The notes beneath the pieces are model-generated. The model ran no database searches. It was not told the DNA's origin and saw only the letters and a program-made list of their open reading frames with translations. From Deminuibacter soli (GTDB lineage Bacteria > Bacteroidota > Bacteroidia > Chitinophagales > Chitinophagaceae): a stretch of 64,000 nucleotides of DNA. The position numbers and the translations under genes are program-made. Below are positions 1 through 8,613 of this stretch, one piece after another (position 1 is the stretch's first letter; each line of letters starts with the position of its first letter). Location of the stretch: contig NZ_QTJU01000003.1 in assembly GCF_003412455.1 (NCBI RefSeq), positions 434,001 through 498,000 on the forward strand, read 5' to 3'.

Positions 1-708
1 CAGGAGACCGGCCTGTTCCCGCATTACACCATTGCAGAGAACATTGCCATTGTGCCGGGCCTGTTGCAATGGCCCAAACAGCAAACCGCCGCACGTACCG
101 AGGAGCTGCTGCACAAACTGCAGCTGCCGCCCCATGAATACAGCGAAGCTTACCCGCGCGAGCTCAGCGGCGGCCAGCAACAGCGCGTAGGGCTCGCCCG
201 CGCCCTGGCGGCCAACCCGCCTATTTTACTGATGGATGAACCCTTCGGCGCACTGGACCCCATTACCCGTGGTATGGTGCGTAAAGACTTTATGGCGCTT
301 GATGAACTGCACCAGAAAACCATCGTACTGGTAACCCACGATGTAAACGAAGCCTTTATTATGGGCACGCAGATATGCCTGATGCACGAAGGCCGCATTG
401 CACAAATAGGCTCGCCGGCAACACTGCTGTTTAACCCGGCCAATGATTTTGTGCGCAATTTCTTCAGCGAGCAGCGCCTGCAGCTGGAGTTGCGCATTAT
501 GCGCATACACGATACCTGGCAATGGCTGCCTTCAGCCGCGCCGGGCAACAATGCACAACCACTGCAGCCCGGTACCAGCTACTGGGATGCGCTGGACCAA
601 CTGAACACCGGCGGCGCTTTTTTTGTGCAATACCAGGGAGAAACAAAATCCGTCACCAGTGAGGCCCTGTTCACGGCCCTTAACCAATACAAAGCCCAAA
701 AACAATAA
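1..708 (+). CDS. ABC transporter ATP-binding protein, quaternary-amine/ergothioneine (ProV/OpuCA/EgtV-like), 5'-truncated by window
   Basis: The reading frame is open from base 1, so the gene starts upstream and the Walker A motif is not visible. The 235 residues present hold the Q-loop (QETGLFPHYT), the signature LSGGQQQRVGLARAL, Walker B ILLMDEPFGALDP and the H-loop VTHDVNEA. Together these match the QAT-family ATPases that energise betaine, choline or ergothioneine import. The C-terminal tail of about 75 residues is too short for the tandem CBS pair of ProV/OpuAA. The stop is 3 bp before the permease gene, so the two are surely cotranscribed. Substrate is inferred from the EgtB and EgtD genes downstream; glycine betaine remains possible. 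Confidence 0.9.
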   Translation, partial: QETGLFPHYTIAENIAIVPGLLQWPKQQTAARTEELLHKLQLPPHEYSEAYPRELSGGQQQRVGLARALAANPPILLMDEPFGALDPITRGMVRKDFMALDELHQKTIVLVTHDVNEAFIMGTQICLMHEGRIAQIGSPATLLFNPANDFVRNFFSEQRLQLELRIMRIHDTWQWLPSAAPGNNAQPLQPGTSYWDALDQLNTGGAFFVQYQGETKSVTSEALFTALNQYKAQKQ

Positions 709-711
709 TAC

Positions 712-2280
712 ATGCAGGAACAACAGGGCTTTTTTGAATTTATACGGCAACAGTCGGGCAAGCTGCTCGAGCAAACGCTGGTGCATATTGGCCTCACCTT
801 TATTTCACTCATCATTGCACTGGCCATTGGTGTAACACTGGGCATACTCATCAGCCGCAAACGCTGGCTGGCAGGCCCTGTGCTGGGTGTGGCAGGCGTG
901 CTGCAAACCATCCCGAGCATTGCCCTGCTGGGCTTTATGATACCCTTACTGGGCATAGGCCCCAAACCTGCCATTGTGGCCCTGCTGCTGTATGCCCTGC
1001 TGCCCATTATCCGCAACACTTTTACCGGTATTACCGGCGTAAACCCCGCCGTGCTGGAAGCAGCCAGGGGCATGGGCATGAGTGATGCGCAAATATTGCG
1101 CAAAGTGCAGCTGCCGCTGGCCATGCCGGTGTTGCTGGCAGGTATCCGCATTGCCACGGTAATTAATGTAGGAGTGGCTACGCTGGCCGCATACATTGCT
1201 GCAGGCGGTTTGGGTGAATTTATCTTTGGCGGTATTGCCCTCAACAATACCAACATGATTCTTGCAGGCGCCATACCGGCTGCTTTGCTGGCGCTGCTGT
1301 TTGATGGCGCTTTGTCCCTGCTGCAACGTGTTAACTATCGTAAAATGCGCCTGGCAGTATGGATTTTGCCGCTGGCGCTGGTGGCGCTCTCCTCGTTTTA
1401 CCTGCTGCCGGCCACGTACAACGGCAAAATACTCGCGGGTTTCACGCCCGAATTTATGGGGCGTATGGATGGCAACCTCGGACTTAGAAAAGTATATAAC
1501 CTGAACCTGCGCACACTTGTGATCAACGATATGGTGATGTACAAGGCAGCATATGAAAAAAAACTGGATGTGATCAGCGGCAGCACTACCGATGGCCGTG
1601 TAAAAGCTTTTGACCTCGCTGCGCTGGAAGACGACAAACATATTTTTCCGCCCTATTATGCCGCGCCTATTGTTAACGAACAAACGTTGGCACGATTTCC
1701 GGAACTGGAACCGGTACTGAACAGCCTGAGCGGTAAAATAAACGACCAGGTGATGACGGCCCTCAACTACCAGGTGGATTATTTGAAACAAAGTCCTGAA
1801 GCAGTAGCCAAGGATTTTCTCACAAAAGCAGGTTTATACAAATCACCACGGCAGGGCAGCAAGGGCAGCATCACCATCGGTTCTAAAATATTCGGCGACG
1901 GCTACATACTGGCATATATGTATAAGATGCTGGTAGAAGGAAACACGGATTTAAATGTGGTGACCAAAACAGGTTTGGGTGGCACCAAAATTTGTTTTGA
2001 GGCGCTGCGCAACGGTCAGCTGGATATGTATCCCGAGTACACGGGCACCGGTTTGCTGGTTATTTTACAGGCAACAAAAAACACGGTAGACAGCCTGGCA
2101 CAGCAGCCAGACAAAGTGTATCACTACGTGCAGCAGCAGTTTGCCGCACAATATCATATTCAGTGGATGCAACCCATCGGCTTTAACAACACCTACGCGT
2201 TGATGATGCGGCGCAGCGATACCGCAGCATTGCATATTCACAGTATTTCAGCCCTCAAATCTTATTTAACAGCTCATTAA
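712..2280 (+). CDS. ABC transporter permease fused to substrate-binding domain (OpuC/EgtU-like), binding domain circularly permuted
   Basis: 522 residues. Residues 20-210 form a ProW-type permease with the EAA loop at 116-145 (EAARGMGMSDAQILRKVQLP). A further hydrophobic segment at 213-233 precedes an extracytoplasmic binding domain. The family order is ITIGSK...GLGGT...YPEYTGT...GFNNTYA first, then STDGR...DDK.FPPY...VA..FL. Here the second half comes first (STTDGR 291-296, LEDDKHIFPPYYAAP 305-319, VAKDFLTKAGL 365-375). A linker at 377-386 follows, and then the first half (ITIGSK 387-392, GLGGTKICFEAL 421-432, YPEYTGTG 440-447, GFNNTYAL 490-497). The fused layout resembles the EgtU ergothioneine importer. 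EgtB starts 9 bp downstream. Import of ergothioneine or a related betaine is inferred. Confidence 0.85.
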   Translation: MQEQQGFFEFIRQQSGKLLEQTLVHIGLTFISLIIALAIGVTLGILISRKRWLAGPVLGVAGVLQTIPSIALLGFMIPLLGIGPKPAIVALLLYALLPIIRNTFTGITGVNPAVLEAARGMGMSDAQILRKVQLPLAMPVLLAGIRIATVINVGVATLAAYIAAGGLGEFIFGGIALNNTNMILAGAIPAALLALLFDGALSLLQRVNYRKMRLAVWILPLALVALSSFYLLPATYNGKILAGFTPEFMGRMDGNLGLRKVYNLNLRTLVINDMVMYKAAYEKKLDVISGSTTDGRVKAFDLAALEDDKHIFPPYYAAPIVNEQTLARFPELEPVLNSLSGKINDQVMTALNYQVDYLKQSPEAVAKDFLTKAGLYKSPRQGSKGSITIGSKIFGDGYILAYMYKMLVEGNTDLNVVTKTGLGGTKICFEALRNGQLDMYPEYTGTGLLVILQATKNTVDSLAQQPDKVYHYVQQQFAAQYHIQWMQPIGFNNTYALMMRRSDTAALHIHSISALKSYLTAH

Positions 2281-2289
2281 ACGCACGGT

Positions 2290-3438
2290 ATGCAATTAGT
2301 AAACGAGTACAAAAAAGTGCGCGACAGATCAATCCATATCTGCCGCCCGCTGAAGACAGAAGATTATGTGGTGCAACCCGTGGTAGATGTCAGTCCGCCC
2401 AAGTGGCACCTTGGCCATACTACCTGGTTCTTCGAAACCTTTTTATTGTCGCCGCATTGCCCGGGCTACGAGGTGTTCGACGCAGAGTATAATTATGTAT
2501 TCAACAGTTATTACGAATCAGTTGGCGCACGCGTTATACGCACCCACCGCGGCAACCTCAGCCGCCCTGCTGTGGAAGATATTTTCCGCTACCGTGAATA
2601 TGTAGATGAAGCCATGCTCGGCTGGCTGAACCAGGATCTTTCACTTGAATTACAGCAATTGGTAGTACTCGGACTTAACCACGAAGAACAACACCAGGAG
2701 CTGCTGTATACCGATATCAAATACATTCTCGGTCATAACCCGTTGTTCCCGGCTTACGGCCCATTTGAACAACCTGCTGTAGCCCCCGCCGCACACAGCG
2801 GCTTTATCCCGGTAAAAGCCGGCATTTACGAAATTGGGCATGCAGGCGATGGTTTTTGTTTCGACAATGAGCAGTCGCGCCACAAAGTATACCTGCAGGA
2901 TTATGCGATCAGCGCGGCACAGGTAACCAATGCTGAATACCTGCAGTTTATTGAAGATGGTGGTTATACCGATTTCAGGCACTGGCTGGCCGAAGGCTGG
3001 GACTGGGTAAAAAGCAACCACGTAACCGCCCCGTTATATTGGCACAACATCAATGGCGAATGGTTTTGTTATACCTGGCAGGGCCTGCAGCCATTGCAGT
3101 TACACGAGCCGGTGGCGCACATCAGCTATTACGAAGCCAATGCCTATGCCGCCTGGAAAAAGATGCGCCTGCCTACTGAGTTTGAATGGGAAGCCGCAGC
3201 ACGGCAGTTTAACTGGGGCCGCAGATGGGAATGGACCGAAAGTGCCTACCTGCCTTATCCCGGTTTTAGCAAGGCGCCCGGCGCTATTGGTGAATACAAT
3301 GGTAAGTTTATGGTAAGCCAGATGGTATTGCGCGGCGCCTCGGATGTTACACCGCCCAACCATAGCCGTATTACTTACCGCAACTTTTTTCAGCCCAACC
3401 TGCGCTGGCAGTTCACCGGCATCAGGCTGGCGAAATAA
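2290..3438 (+). CDS. egtB: Ergothioneine biosynthesis sulfoxide synthase EgtB
   Basis: 382 residues with the EgtB two-domain layout. An N-terminal DinB-like four-helix domain carries the candidate iron ligands H43 (in WHLGHTTWFFE), H131 and H135 (NHEEQHQELL). A C-terminal FGE/sulfatase-modifying domain runs from about residue 170. Its end is characteristic: GRRWEWTESAYLPYPGF, then a TYRNFF block and RWQFTGIRLA. The enzyme joins hercynine to a thiol donor (cysteine or gamma-glutamylcysteine) in an O2- and iron-dependent reaction. No EgtA or EgtC is nearby, so direct use of cysteine is plausible but not shown. It lies 9 bp after the transporter gene and 121 bp before egtD. Confidence 0.93.
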   Translation: MQLVNEYKKVRDRSIHICRPLKTEDYVVQPVVDVSPPKWHLGHTTWFFETFLLSPHCPGYEVFDAEYNYVFNSYYESVGARVIRTHRGNLSRPAVEDIFRYREYVDEAMLGWLNQDLSLELQQLVVLGLNHEEQHQELLYTDIKYILGHNPLFPAYGPFEQPAVAPAAHSGFIPVKAGIYEIGHAGDGFCFDNEQSRHKVYLQDYAISAAQVTNAEYLQFIEDGGYTDFRHWLAEGWDWVKSNHVTAPLYWHNINGEWFCYTWQGLQPLQLHEPVAHISYYEANAYAAWKKMRLPTEFEWEAAARQFNWGRRWEWTESAYLPYPGFSKAPGAIGEYNGKFMVSQMVLRGASDVTPPNHSRITYRNFFQPNLRWQFTGIRLAK

Positions 3439-3559
3439 AACGATGTAGGTTTTATGCAGACCTTTGTACGTTACTGTTTAAAATGAACTAAGGTAGCCCC
3501 TGATTTAGCTGAACACTTTGTTTCCATGCAAACAACTGCGCACCCGATGCGTTTAGTAA

Positions 3560-4576
3560 ATGAGTAAATCGAGTAAAACGAAAAGAAAAATAAACACTAT
3601 GAATGCTACCGAATTGCTTACCGTACCATGCACGAAGCACTCGACGTTTTATGCAGATGTGATAAAGGGCCTGAGCGCACCACAGAAATACCTTGATTCA
3701 AAATATTTTTACGACGCTACGGGCGACCGGCTGTTCCAGGAAATTATGCGCTGCGAGGACTACTATCCTACCCGCTGCGAAATGGATATACTGAGCAACC
3801 AGTCTGCCGCAATCAGCAATGTGCTGGGCCGTCATTGCCGCTCATTTGATGTGATTGAACTGGGTGCAGGCGATGCCACCAAATCAATACACCTGCTGCA
3901 GCAATTGCAGCAACAGCACCGGGATTATACGTATTATCCCATCGATATTTCTTCCAACGTGATTGACCTGCTGGAACATACCCTGCCGGTTGAAGTGCCC
4001 GGCCTGTCGATACAGGGTTTAAACGGCGAATACATGGATATGCTGCTGCTGGCGAAAGACCTTTCGCCCAAAAACAAGGTTGTGCTGTTTATGGGCGCCA
4101 ATATCGGCAACTTTACACCCGATGAGGCATTGCAATTCTGCCGTACCCTGCGTGCACATTTGCAGCCCGGCGATTTGCTGCTCACCGGTTTCGATCTCAA
4201 AAAGCACCCGCAGGTTATCTTAAATGCCTACAACGACCGCCAGGGCATTACCCGCGCGTTTAACCTGAACCTGCTGCACCGCATTAACCGCGAGCTGGGA
4301 GCAGATTTCAATACGCAGCAGTTTGACCATTATCCCATGTACGACCCCTCTACCGGTGCCTGCAAAAGCTACCTGGTAAGCAAAACCACGCAGCAGGTGC
4401 ATATTGCCGAAGACGTAGTGATCGGCTTCCGGGAAAACGAACTGATCTATATGGAAATTTCCCAAAAATACAGTCTCGAAGAAACAGACCATCTTGCCTT
4501 CGCATCAGGCTTTACACCCGTAGCCCGCTTCTTCGACCGCAAGAAGTGGTTTGCAGATTGTTTGTGGAAAGCGTGA
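3560..4576 (+). CDS. egtD: L-histidine N(alpha)-methyltransferase EgtD
   Basis: SAM-dependent enzyme that trimethylates histidine to hercynine, the first step of ergothioneine synthesis. Family blocks are clear: an early KYFYDATGDRLFQEIM region, the SAM-binding loop ELGAGDATKS (100-109), FMGANIGNF, and a GFDLKKHP block followed by FNLNLLHRIN. From the first ATG the protein has 338 residues. An internal ATG at 3599 removes a 13-residue basic extension and gives 325, nearer the usual length of about 320, so that start is as likely. The 121-bp gap after egtB may hold a separate promoter, but I found no convincing one. No EgtE-type C-S lyase is in the window. Confidence 0.93.
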   Translation: MSKSSKTKRKINTMNATELLTVPCTKHSTFYADVIKGLSAPQKYLDSKYFYDATGDRLFQEIMRCEDYYPTRCEMDILSNQSAAISNVLGRHCRSFDVIELGAGDATKSIHLLQQLQQQHRDYTYYPIDISSNVIDLLEHTLPVEVPGLSIQGLNGEYMDMLLLAKDLSPKNKVVLFMGANIGNFTPDEALQFCRTLRAHLQPGDLLLTGFDLKKHPQVILNAYNDRQGITRAFNLNLLHRINRELGADFNTQQFDHYPMYDPSTGACKSYLVSKTTQQVHIAEDVVIGFRENELIYMEISQKYSLEETDHLAFASGFTPVARFFDRKKWFADCLWKA

Positions 4577-4599
4577 TAAAATACAGGTGAATAGTGAAT

Positions 4600-4640
4600 A
4601 AAGATAAGGGCCGCCGGCTTTGCCGGCGGCCCTTATCTTT
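4600..4640. terminator. Bidirectional intrinsic terminator
   Basis: Perfect 19-bp inverted repeat with a 3-nt TTT loop (left arm 4600-4618, right arm 4622-4640). It has a GC-rich core (GGGCCGCCGGC) and A-rich/T-rich flanks on both sides. It lies between the convergent egtD and FtsX-type permease genes and should stop transcription from both. Confidence 0.9.
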
Positions 4641-4676
4641 TATATTGTGCCTGCGCTGGTGTCCTCACCGGCGCTC

Positions 4677-7061
4677 CTACTCACTTCTCAAACTCTTCAC
4701 GGGGTTTGCATACGCTGCACGCAGGGCCTGCATGCTTACGGTTGCAATGGTAAGGAACACCACTGCGCCGATGGTAATAAGAAATATCCACACCGAAATG
4801 GTGGTGCGGTAATCGTATTGCTGCAGCCAGCGGTGCATACAATAATACGATACCGGTACGGCGATAAAAAACGATACAAGAATAAGCGCAAGAAAATCTT
4901 TCGACAACAACGACCATACATTCAGCACAGAAGCGCCCAGAACTTTGCGTACCCCTATTTCCTTGGTACGCTGCTCGGCAGTGAAAGAGGCCAGCCCGAA
5001 CAAACCAAGGCAGCTGATAAAAATAGCAAAGCCGGTAAATAGTGTGGCCAGGCTGCTGATACGTTCTTCCGCAGCAAATTTCGTAGCATAGTCACTGTCT
5101 ACAAAGCTGTATTCAAAAGGCGTTGCAGGACTGTATTTTTTAAACACCGCTGCCACTTTATCCAGTGCGGCCTTTGTGCCTGCAGCCGTGTTCAGTTTAA
5201 TATTAAACACATTTGTCCATTCATAATTCAGTGCAAAAATCACCGGTTTGGCATCATCAAACGGAGATTCCATCACCATATTTTTCACTACACCAATTAT
5301 GCGGTAGTTCTTATCCGGGTAGCTGCTGTAGAGATATTCAATGGTTTTGTTTACCGGATCTTTCATACCAATCAGTTTGGCAGCTGCTTCATTGAGGATA
5401 AACGCAGCAGAATCGGAAGCAAAGTCACGCGAAAAATCGCGGCCATCCACGAACTGCCAGCCGATGGTTTTACCAAATTCATGGGATATGCCTACTACCC
5501 CGAACGAAAGGTTCTGTGAAGGATCTTTACCAGGCCAGTTAAAACCGGTCTGGTGCGACCACACCCCCGTTGTAGGGCTCGATGAAACAGCCATATTCAG
5601 CACACCGCCCGAATGAAGCAGGTCGTTGCGGATGGCATCAAAATGGCCTGTGTATTCTTCAACATTAATAGGCACATTAATCAGGTCTGCACGCGAATAA
5701 CCTACCGGCCTGTTACGTACGTAGGTAATTTGCTGGTACACCACCAGCGTGGCAATAATCAGCGAGGCAGATACGGTAAACTGCAGCACCACCAGCACCT
5801 TGCGCGGTATTGCACCGTTTTTGGCCTGCAGCATACTGCCCTTTAATACTTTAACCGGCTGAAAAGAAGAAAGGAAAAATGCCGGGTAACTGCCGGCAAG
5901 TAAACCGGTGAGCAGCGTAAAACCAGCCAGCAGCAGCCAGAATACCGGGTTCTGCCAGGGCAGTGCCATTTGTTTCTGGGCAATGCTGTTAAACCAGGGC
6001 AAAGCGAGCGCCGCGATTAATAAGGCCAGCAGCATAGCAATACCGGCAAGCAAAACAGATTCGCTTAAAAACTGCGCTACCAGTTGCCCGCGCAATGAAC
6101 CTACTGCTTTGCGTATGCCCACTTCCTTTGCCCGTTTTTCAGAGCGGGCTGTGCTCAGGTTCATAAAATTAATGCAGGCCAGCAGTAATATAAACAATCC
6201 AACAACGCCAAACATCCATACAAACTGGATGGCGCCACCATTGTTTTTACCATTCTTGAAATCACTGTACAAATGCCATTTGCTCATCGGGTGCAGCAGC
6301 ACTTCCGGTTTGTCTCTACGGCCATGCCCTTCCAGCAGGTGTTTTACTTTGCTGGATACCTGCTGCGCATCACGGCCGGGTTGTAGCTGCGCGAAAATAT
6401 TGTAGGAGTTGGAGTTCCATTCCTGCGACATATCATCTTCTTCGCCGGTGCTGCGCAAAAAGGCATATGCCATCATGTACTGCACATCACTGAAGCTGCT
6501 GTTACGGGCAAAATCGTTAAATACACCAGCTACTTTTGCCAGGTGCCTGTTATCAACCTTAATGGTTTTATTCAATGCCGGCTCATGGCCAAATAAGGAA
6601 GTGGCCAGTGAACTGCTTATTAAAACAGAGGAAGGATCGGTTAATGCATTCACATTACCGTATTGCATAGAAAGGGAAAGAATATGCGGCAAATCCGGCT
6701 CGGCAAAATACCCTTTTGTCATCACCTGCTTATCACCCACACCCATTAAGCGGGAGCGTTGCTGCGAGCTTAAGGCCACATATTTAAAATCAGCCGCATA
6801 ATTTGTTCGCAATGCACTGGCGAGCGGATAGGCATTCGATGACCGGGTGTTGATTTCATCACCATGCGTCTGGTTGTGTAACACCTGCACAATATCCCGG
6901 TAGTTGGCGATACTGCGGTTATACGTTACCTCATCCCATATCCACAACCCGATTAATAAGGCAGCAGCCATACCCAGCGCAAGACCGGATATATTAATCA
7001 GTGCATAAGCTTTACTCTTCCGCAGGTTGCGCAGTGCAATTTTCAGGTAGTTCTTAAACAT
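4677..7061 (-). CDS. FtsX/MacB-type ABC transporter permease
   Basis: 794 residues. It follows the common Bacteroidota layout of two MacB_PCD-FtsX repeats. An N-terminal TM (starting MFKNYLKIALRNLRKSKAYA) leads to a large extracytoplasmic domain. A three-TM FtsX block follows at about 285-430, containing FMNLSTARSEKRAKEVGIRK. A second extracytoplasmic domain comes next, and a final FtsX block carries AEQRTKEIGVRKVLGAS. Such permeases couple to a separate MacB-like ATPase for efflux or lipoprotein-type transport. No ATPase gene is adjacent, so this is an orphan subunit here. Substrate unknown. The gene ends near the shared terminator; its upstream region faces the DUF892 gene. Confidence 0.9.
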   Translation of the reverse strand: MFKNYLKIALRNLRKSKAYALINISGLALGMAAALLIGLWIWDEVTYNRSIANYRDIVQVLHNQTHGDEINTRSSNAYPLASALRTNYAADFKYVALSSQQRSRLMGVGDKQVMTKGYFAEPDLPHILSLSMQYGNVNALTDPSSVLISSSLATSLFGHEPALNKTIKVDNRHLAKVAGVFNDFARNSSFSDVQYMMAYAFLRSTGEEDDMSQEWNSNSYNIFAQLQPGRDAQQVSSKVKHLLEGHGRRDKPEVLLHPMSKWHLYSDFKNGKNNGGAIQFVWMFGVVGLFILLLACINFMNLSTARSEKRAKEVGIRKAVGSLRGQLVAQFLSESVLLAGIAMLLALLIAALALPWFNSIAQKQMALPWQNPVFWLLLAGFTLLTGLLAGSYPAFFLSSFQPVKVLKGSMLQAKNGAIPRKVLVVLQFTVSASLIIATLVVYQQITYVRNRPVGYSRADLINVPINVEEYTGHFDAIRNDLLHSGGVLNMAVSSSPTTGVWSHQTGFNWPGKDPSQNLSFGVVGISHEFGKTIGWQFVDGRDFSRDFASDSAAFILNEAAAKLIGMKDPVNKTIEYLYSSYPDKNYRIIGVVKNMVMESPFDDAKPVIFALNYEWTNVFNIKLNTAAGTKAALDKVAAVFKKYSPATPFEYSFVDSDYATKFAAEERISSLATLFTGFAIFISCLGLFGLASFTAEQRTKEIGVRKVLGASVLNVWSLLSKDFLALILVSFFIAVPVSYYCMHRWLQQYDYRTTISVWIFLITIGAVVFLTIATVSMQALRAAYANPVKSLRSE

Positions 7062-7352
7062 AAAGGGGCAATTTAACAGGCTGGTTATTCACACATTCCG
7101 CAAGCACAATGTAAAGGGTTTAAAAAGCAGGCCAGATTACAATATATTAATAATCAAACAGATAAACAGAACAGCATGCCGGTTTCCTGTCCGTTTCCGG
7201 CACTGCGCTGTACGCTTTCGATACACAACTGTATAGTGAAAAAACGCCGCAGCTGTCCGTAATTTCCACACCTTTTTTCCCTGCCGCAAGGCCGCCTGTG
7301 CGTAATCCTGCTCCGGCATAATGTTGGTGACACCTGTTCCAAAACACCGTTT

Positions 7353-7889
7353 ATGGCAACACAAACCAGCTCTACCATACATGCAGATTCAAAGCTGCAT
7401 ACTTTTTTTGTGAAACAGTTGCAGGATATTTACTGGGCCGAGAAAAAGCTCGTAAAAACACTGCCCAAGCTCGAAGAAGCCGCCACCACCGCCAAACTCA
7501 AAGAAGCTTTTCACAGTCACCAGATACAGACCGAAACCCATGTATCGCGGCTCGAAAGCATATTTGAACTGGTTAACGAAGAACCACAGGCATTAAAATG
7601 CGCAGCTATGGCAGGCATTACCGATGAAGGCGAAGACATTATTGATGAAACAGATGAAGGCACCGCACAACGCGATGTAGGCCTCATTTTCGCAGGGCAG
7701 AAAGCCGAACATTATGAAATAGCTACCTATGGCGGCATGCACCAGCTGGCCAAAACACTGGGCTATGCTGAAGTGGCCAACCTGCTGGCACAAACACTGG
7801 ATGAAGAAAAAGAAGCAGACGAACTGTTAACCAGCATTGCAGAAAATGACATCAATTACCAGGCACTGAACGAAAAGGACGACGAATAA
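7353..7889 (+). CDS. DUF892 / YciE-YciF family ferritin-like protein
   Basis: 178 residues, mostly helical. The hallmark start of the family is at about 14-45 (LHTFFVKQLQDIYWAEKKL, then KTLPKLEEAA). Further helices carry SHQIQTETHVSRLESIFE, KAEHYEIATYGGM and LAQTLDEEKEADELL, whose Glu and His residues are placed as in ferritin-like di-iron helices. Members are induced by osmotic and general stress in enterobacteria, but their biochemistry is unclear. The acidic tail KDDE is typical. It leads a group of stress- and glycogen-related genes on the same strand, which supports a stress role by inference. Confidence 0.9.
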   Translation: MATQTSSTIHADSKLHTFFVKQLQDIYWAEKKLVKTLPKLEEAATTAKLKEAFHSHQIQTETHVSRLESIFELVNEEPQALKCAAMAGITDEGEDIIDETDEGTAQRDVGLIFAGQKAEHYEIATYGGMHQLAKTLGYAEVANLLAQTLDEEKEADELLTSIAENDINYQALNEKDDE

Positions 7890-7947
7890 GGTACATGGTT
7901 ATCACGCACTTCACCTATTACTCACCATCCTTCCAAAATCAACTATT

Positions 7948-8163
7948 ATGAAGCAACGGATTTATTTTCCGGAAAGATCAAAATCCATTGTTGTGGCCGA
8001 AGGCTATGCCAGCATGCACTCTGCACAAAATGCGGTGGACCTGTTTTTAACAGATGTGTCGTATAATGAAGAACCGGAATCAGGATTTCATTATACCCGT
8101 GAAAAACCATGCAGGCAGGATAAGAAGAAAGAAAGGATTGTATTCTCGATCAGTTCGCACTAA
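7948..8163 (+). CDS. Small hypothetical protein (71 aa)
   Basis: Not recognised. 71 residues, mixed charge, no signal or TM segment. It begins with MKQRIYFPERSKSIVVAEGY, and a long middle part is followed by a basic stretch near the end (RQDKKKERIVFSISSH). It starts 58 bp after the DUF892 gene on the same strand and is followed 12 bp later by a strong hairpin. That placement, with a clean ATG and stop, argues for a real short gene in the stress cluster. Confidence 0.55.
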   Translation: MKQRIYFPERSKSIVVAEGYASMHSAQNAVDLFLTDVSYNEEPESGFHYTREKPCRQDKKKERIVFSISSH

Positions 8164-8175
8164 GCATTCGCATAC

Positions 8176-8208
8176 AAATGCACAGGCAGCTGCACTGCCT
8201 GTGCATTT
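8176..8208. terminator. Hairpin, likely shared terminator
   Basis: Perfect 14-bp inverted repeat (arms 8176-8189 and 8195-8208, loop 5 nt) with A-rich and T-rich ends. It sits between the small forward gene ending at 8163 and the reverse gene ending at 8222, so it can serve both. Confidence 0.8.
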
Positions 8209-8221
8209 CATACAGCTTTTA

Positions 8222-8530
8222 TCAAGACAGGTGTTTACTGATCTGTTCATTGCACCAATCCAGCAGATCGGGCTCTATACCTGTGTCTGTATTATTATCA
8301 GGCACCCATTTCCCATCATTGTTCTGTAGATAAAATACCACTGTTCCGTGCTGCGGGTGCAACATAACCGCCAGTATGCGGCCGGTGAACTGAATGCGCT
8401 CATCCTCTCCCAGTCTTGCTTCATGAAAGAAAGAAGTGTAGAACAGGTCTGTATCTTTCTTAAATGAAGCGGTAAATGGCCCCGGCGTATAATCGTTGCG
8501 CAATGCTGTTTTTGTTGTGATGTCTGACAT
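8222..8530 (-). CDS. Hypothetical protein (102 aa)
   Basis: Not recognised. 102 residues beginning MSDITTKTALRNDYTPGPF. It has a central beta-rich stretch (ERIQFTGRILAVMLHPQHG, then TVVFYLQNNDGKW) and a C-terminal helix (LLDWCNEQISKHL). It looks like a small soluble, possibly barrel-like protein. It is divergent from the SDR gene (83 bp between starts) and ends at the shared hairpin. ORF placement and composition fit a real gene; function cannot be assigned. Confidence 0.6.
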   Translation of the reverse strand: MSDITTKTALRNDYTPGPFTASFKKDTDLFYTSFFHEARLGEDERIQFTGRILAVMLHPQHGTVVFYLQNNDGKWVPDNNTDTGIEPDLLDWCNEQISKHLS

Positions 8531-8613
8531 AGATTATCCTTTTGCAGCTAATGGTGCAAGGGTGATGCCAACCTTTTCCACCCACGCTTGTATTGCTTTC
8601 ACAACCATAACAT

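Noticed and set aside
579-1274. Long reverse-strand open frame opposite the permease gene
   Set aside because: Met/Ser/Pro-rich shadow of a clear permease; no family features.
1-2280. Plain glycine-betaine/choline (OpuC) transporter
   Set aside because: Not ruled out, but the direct link to egtB and egtD and the fused permease-binding layout make an EgtUV-like role more likely.
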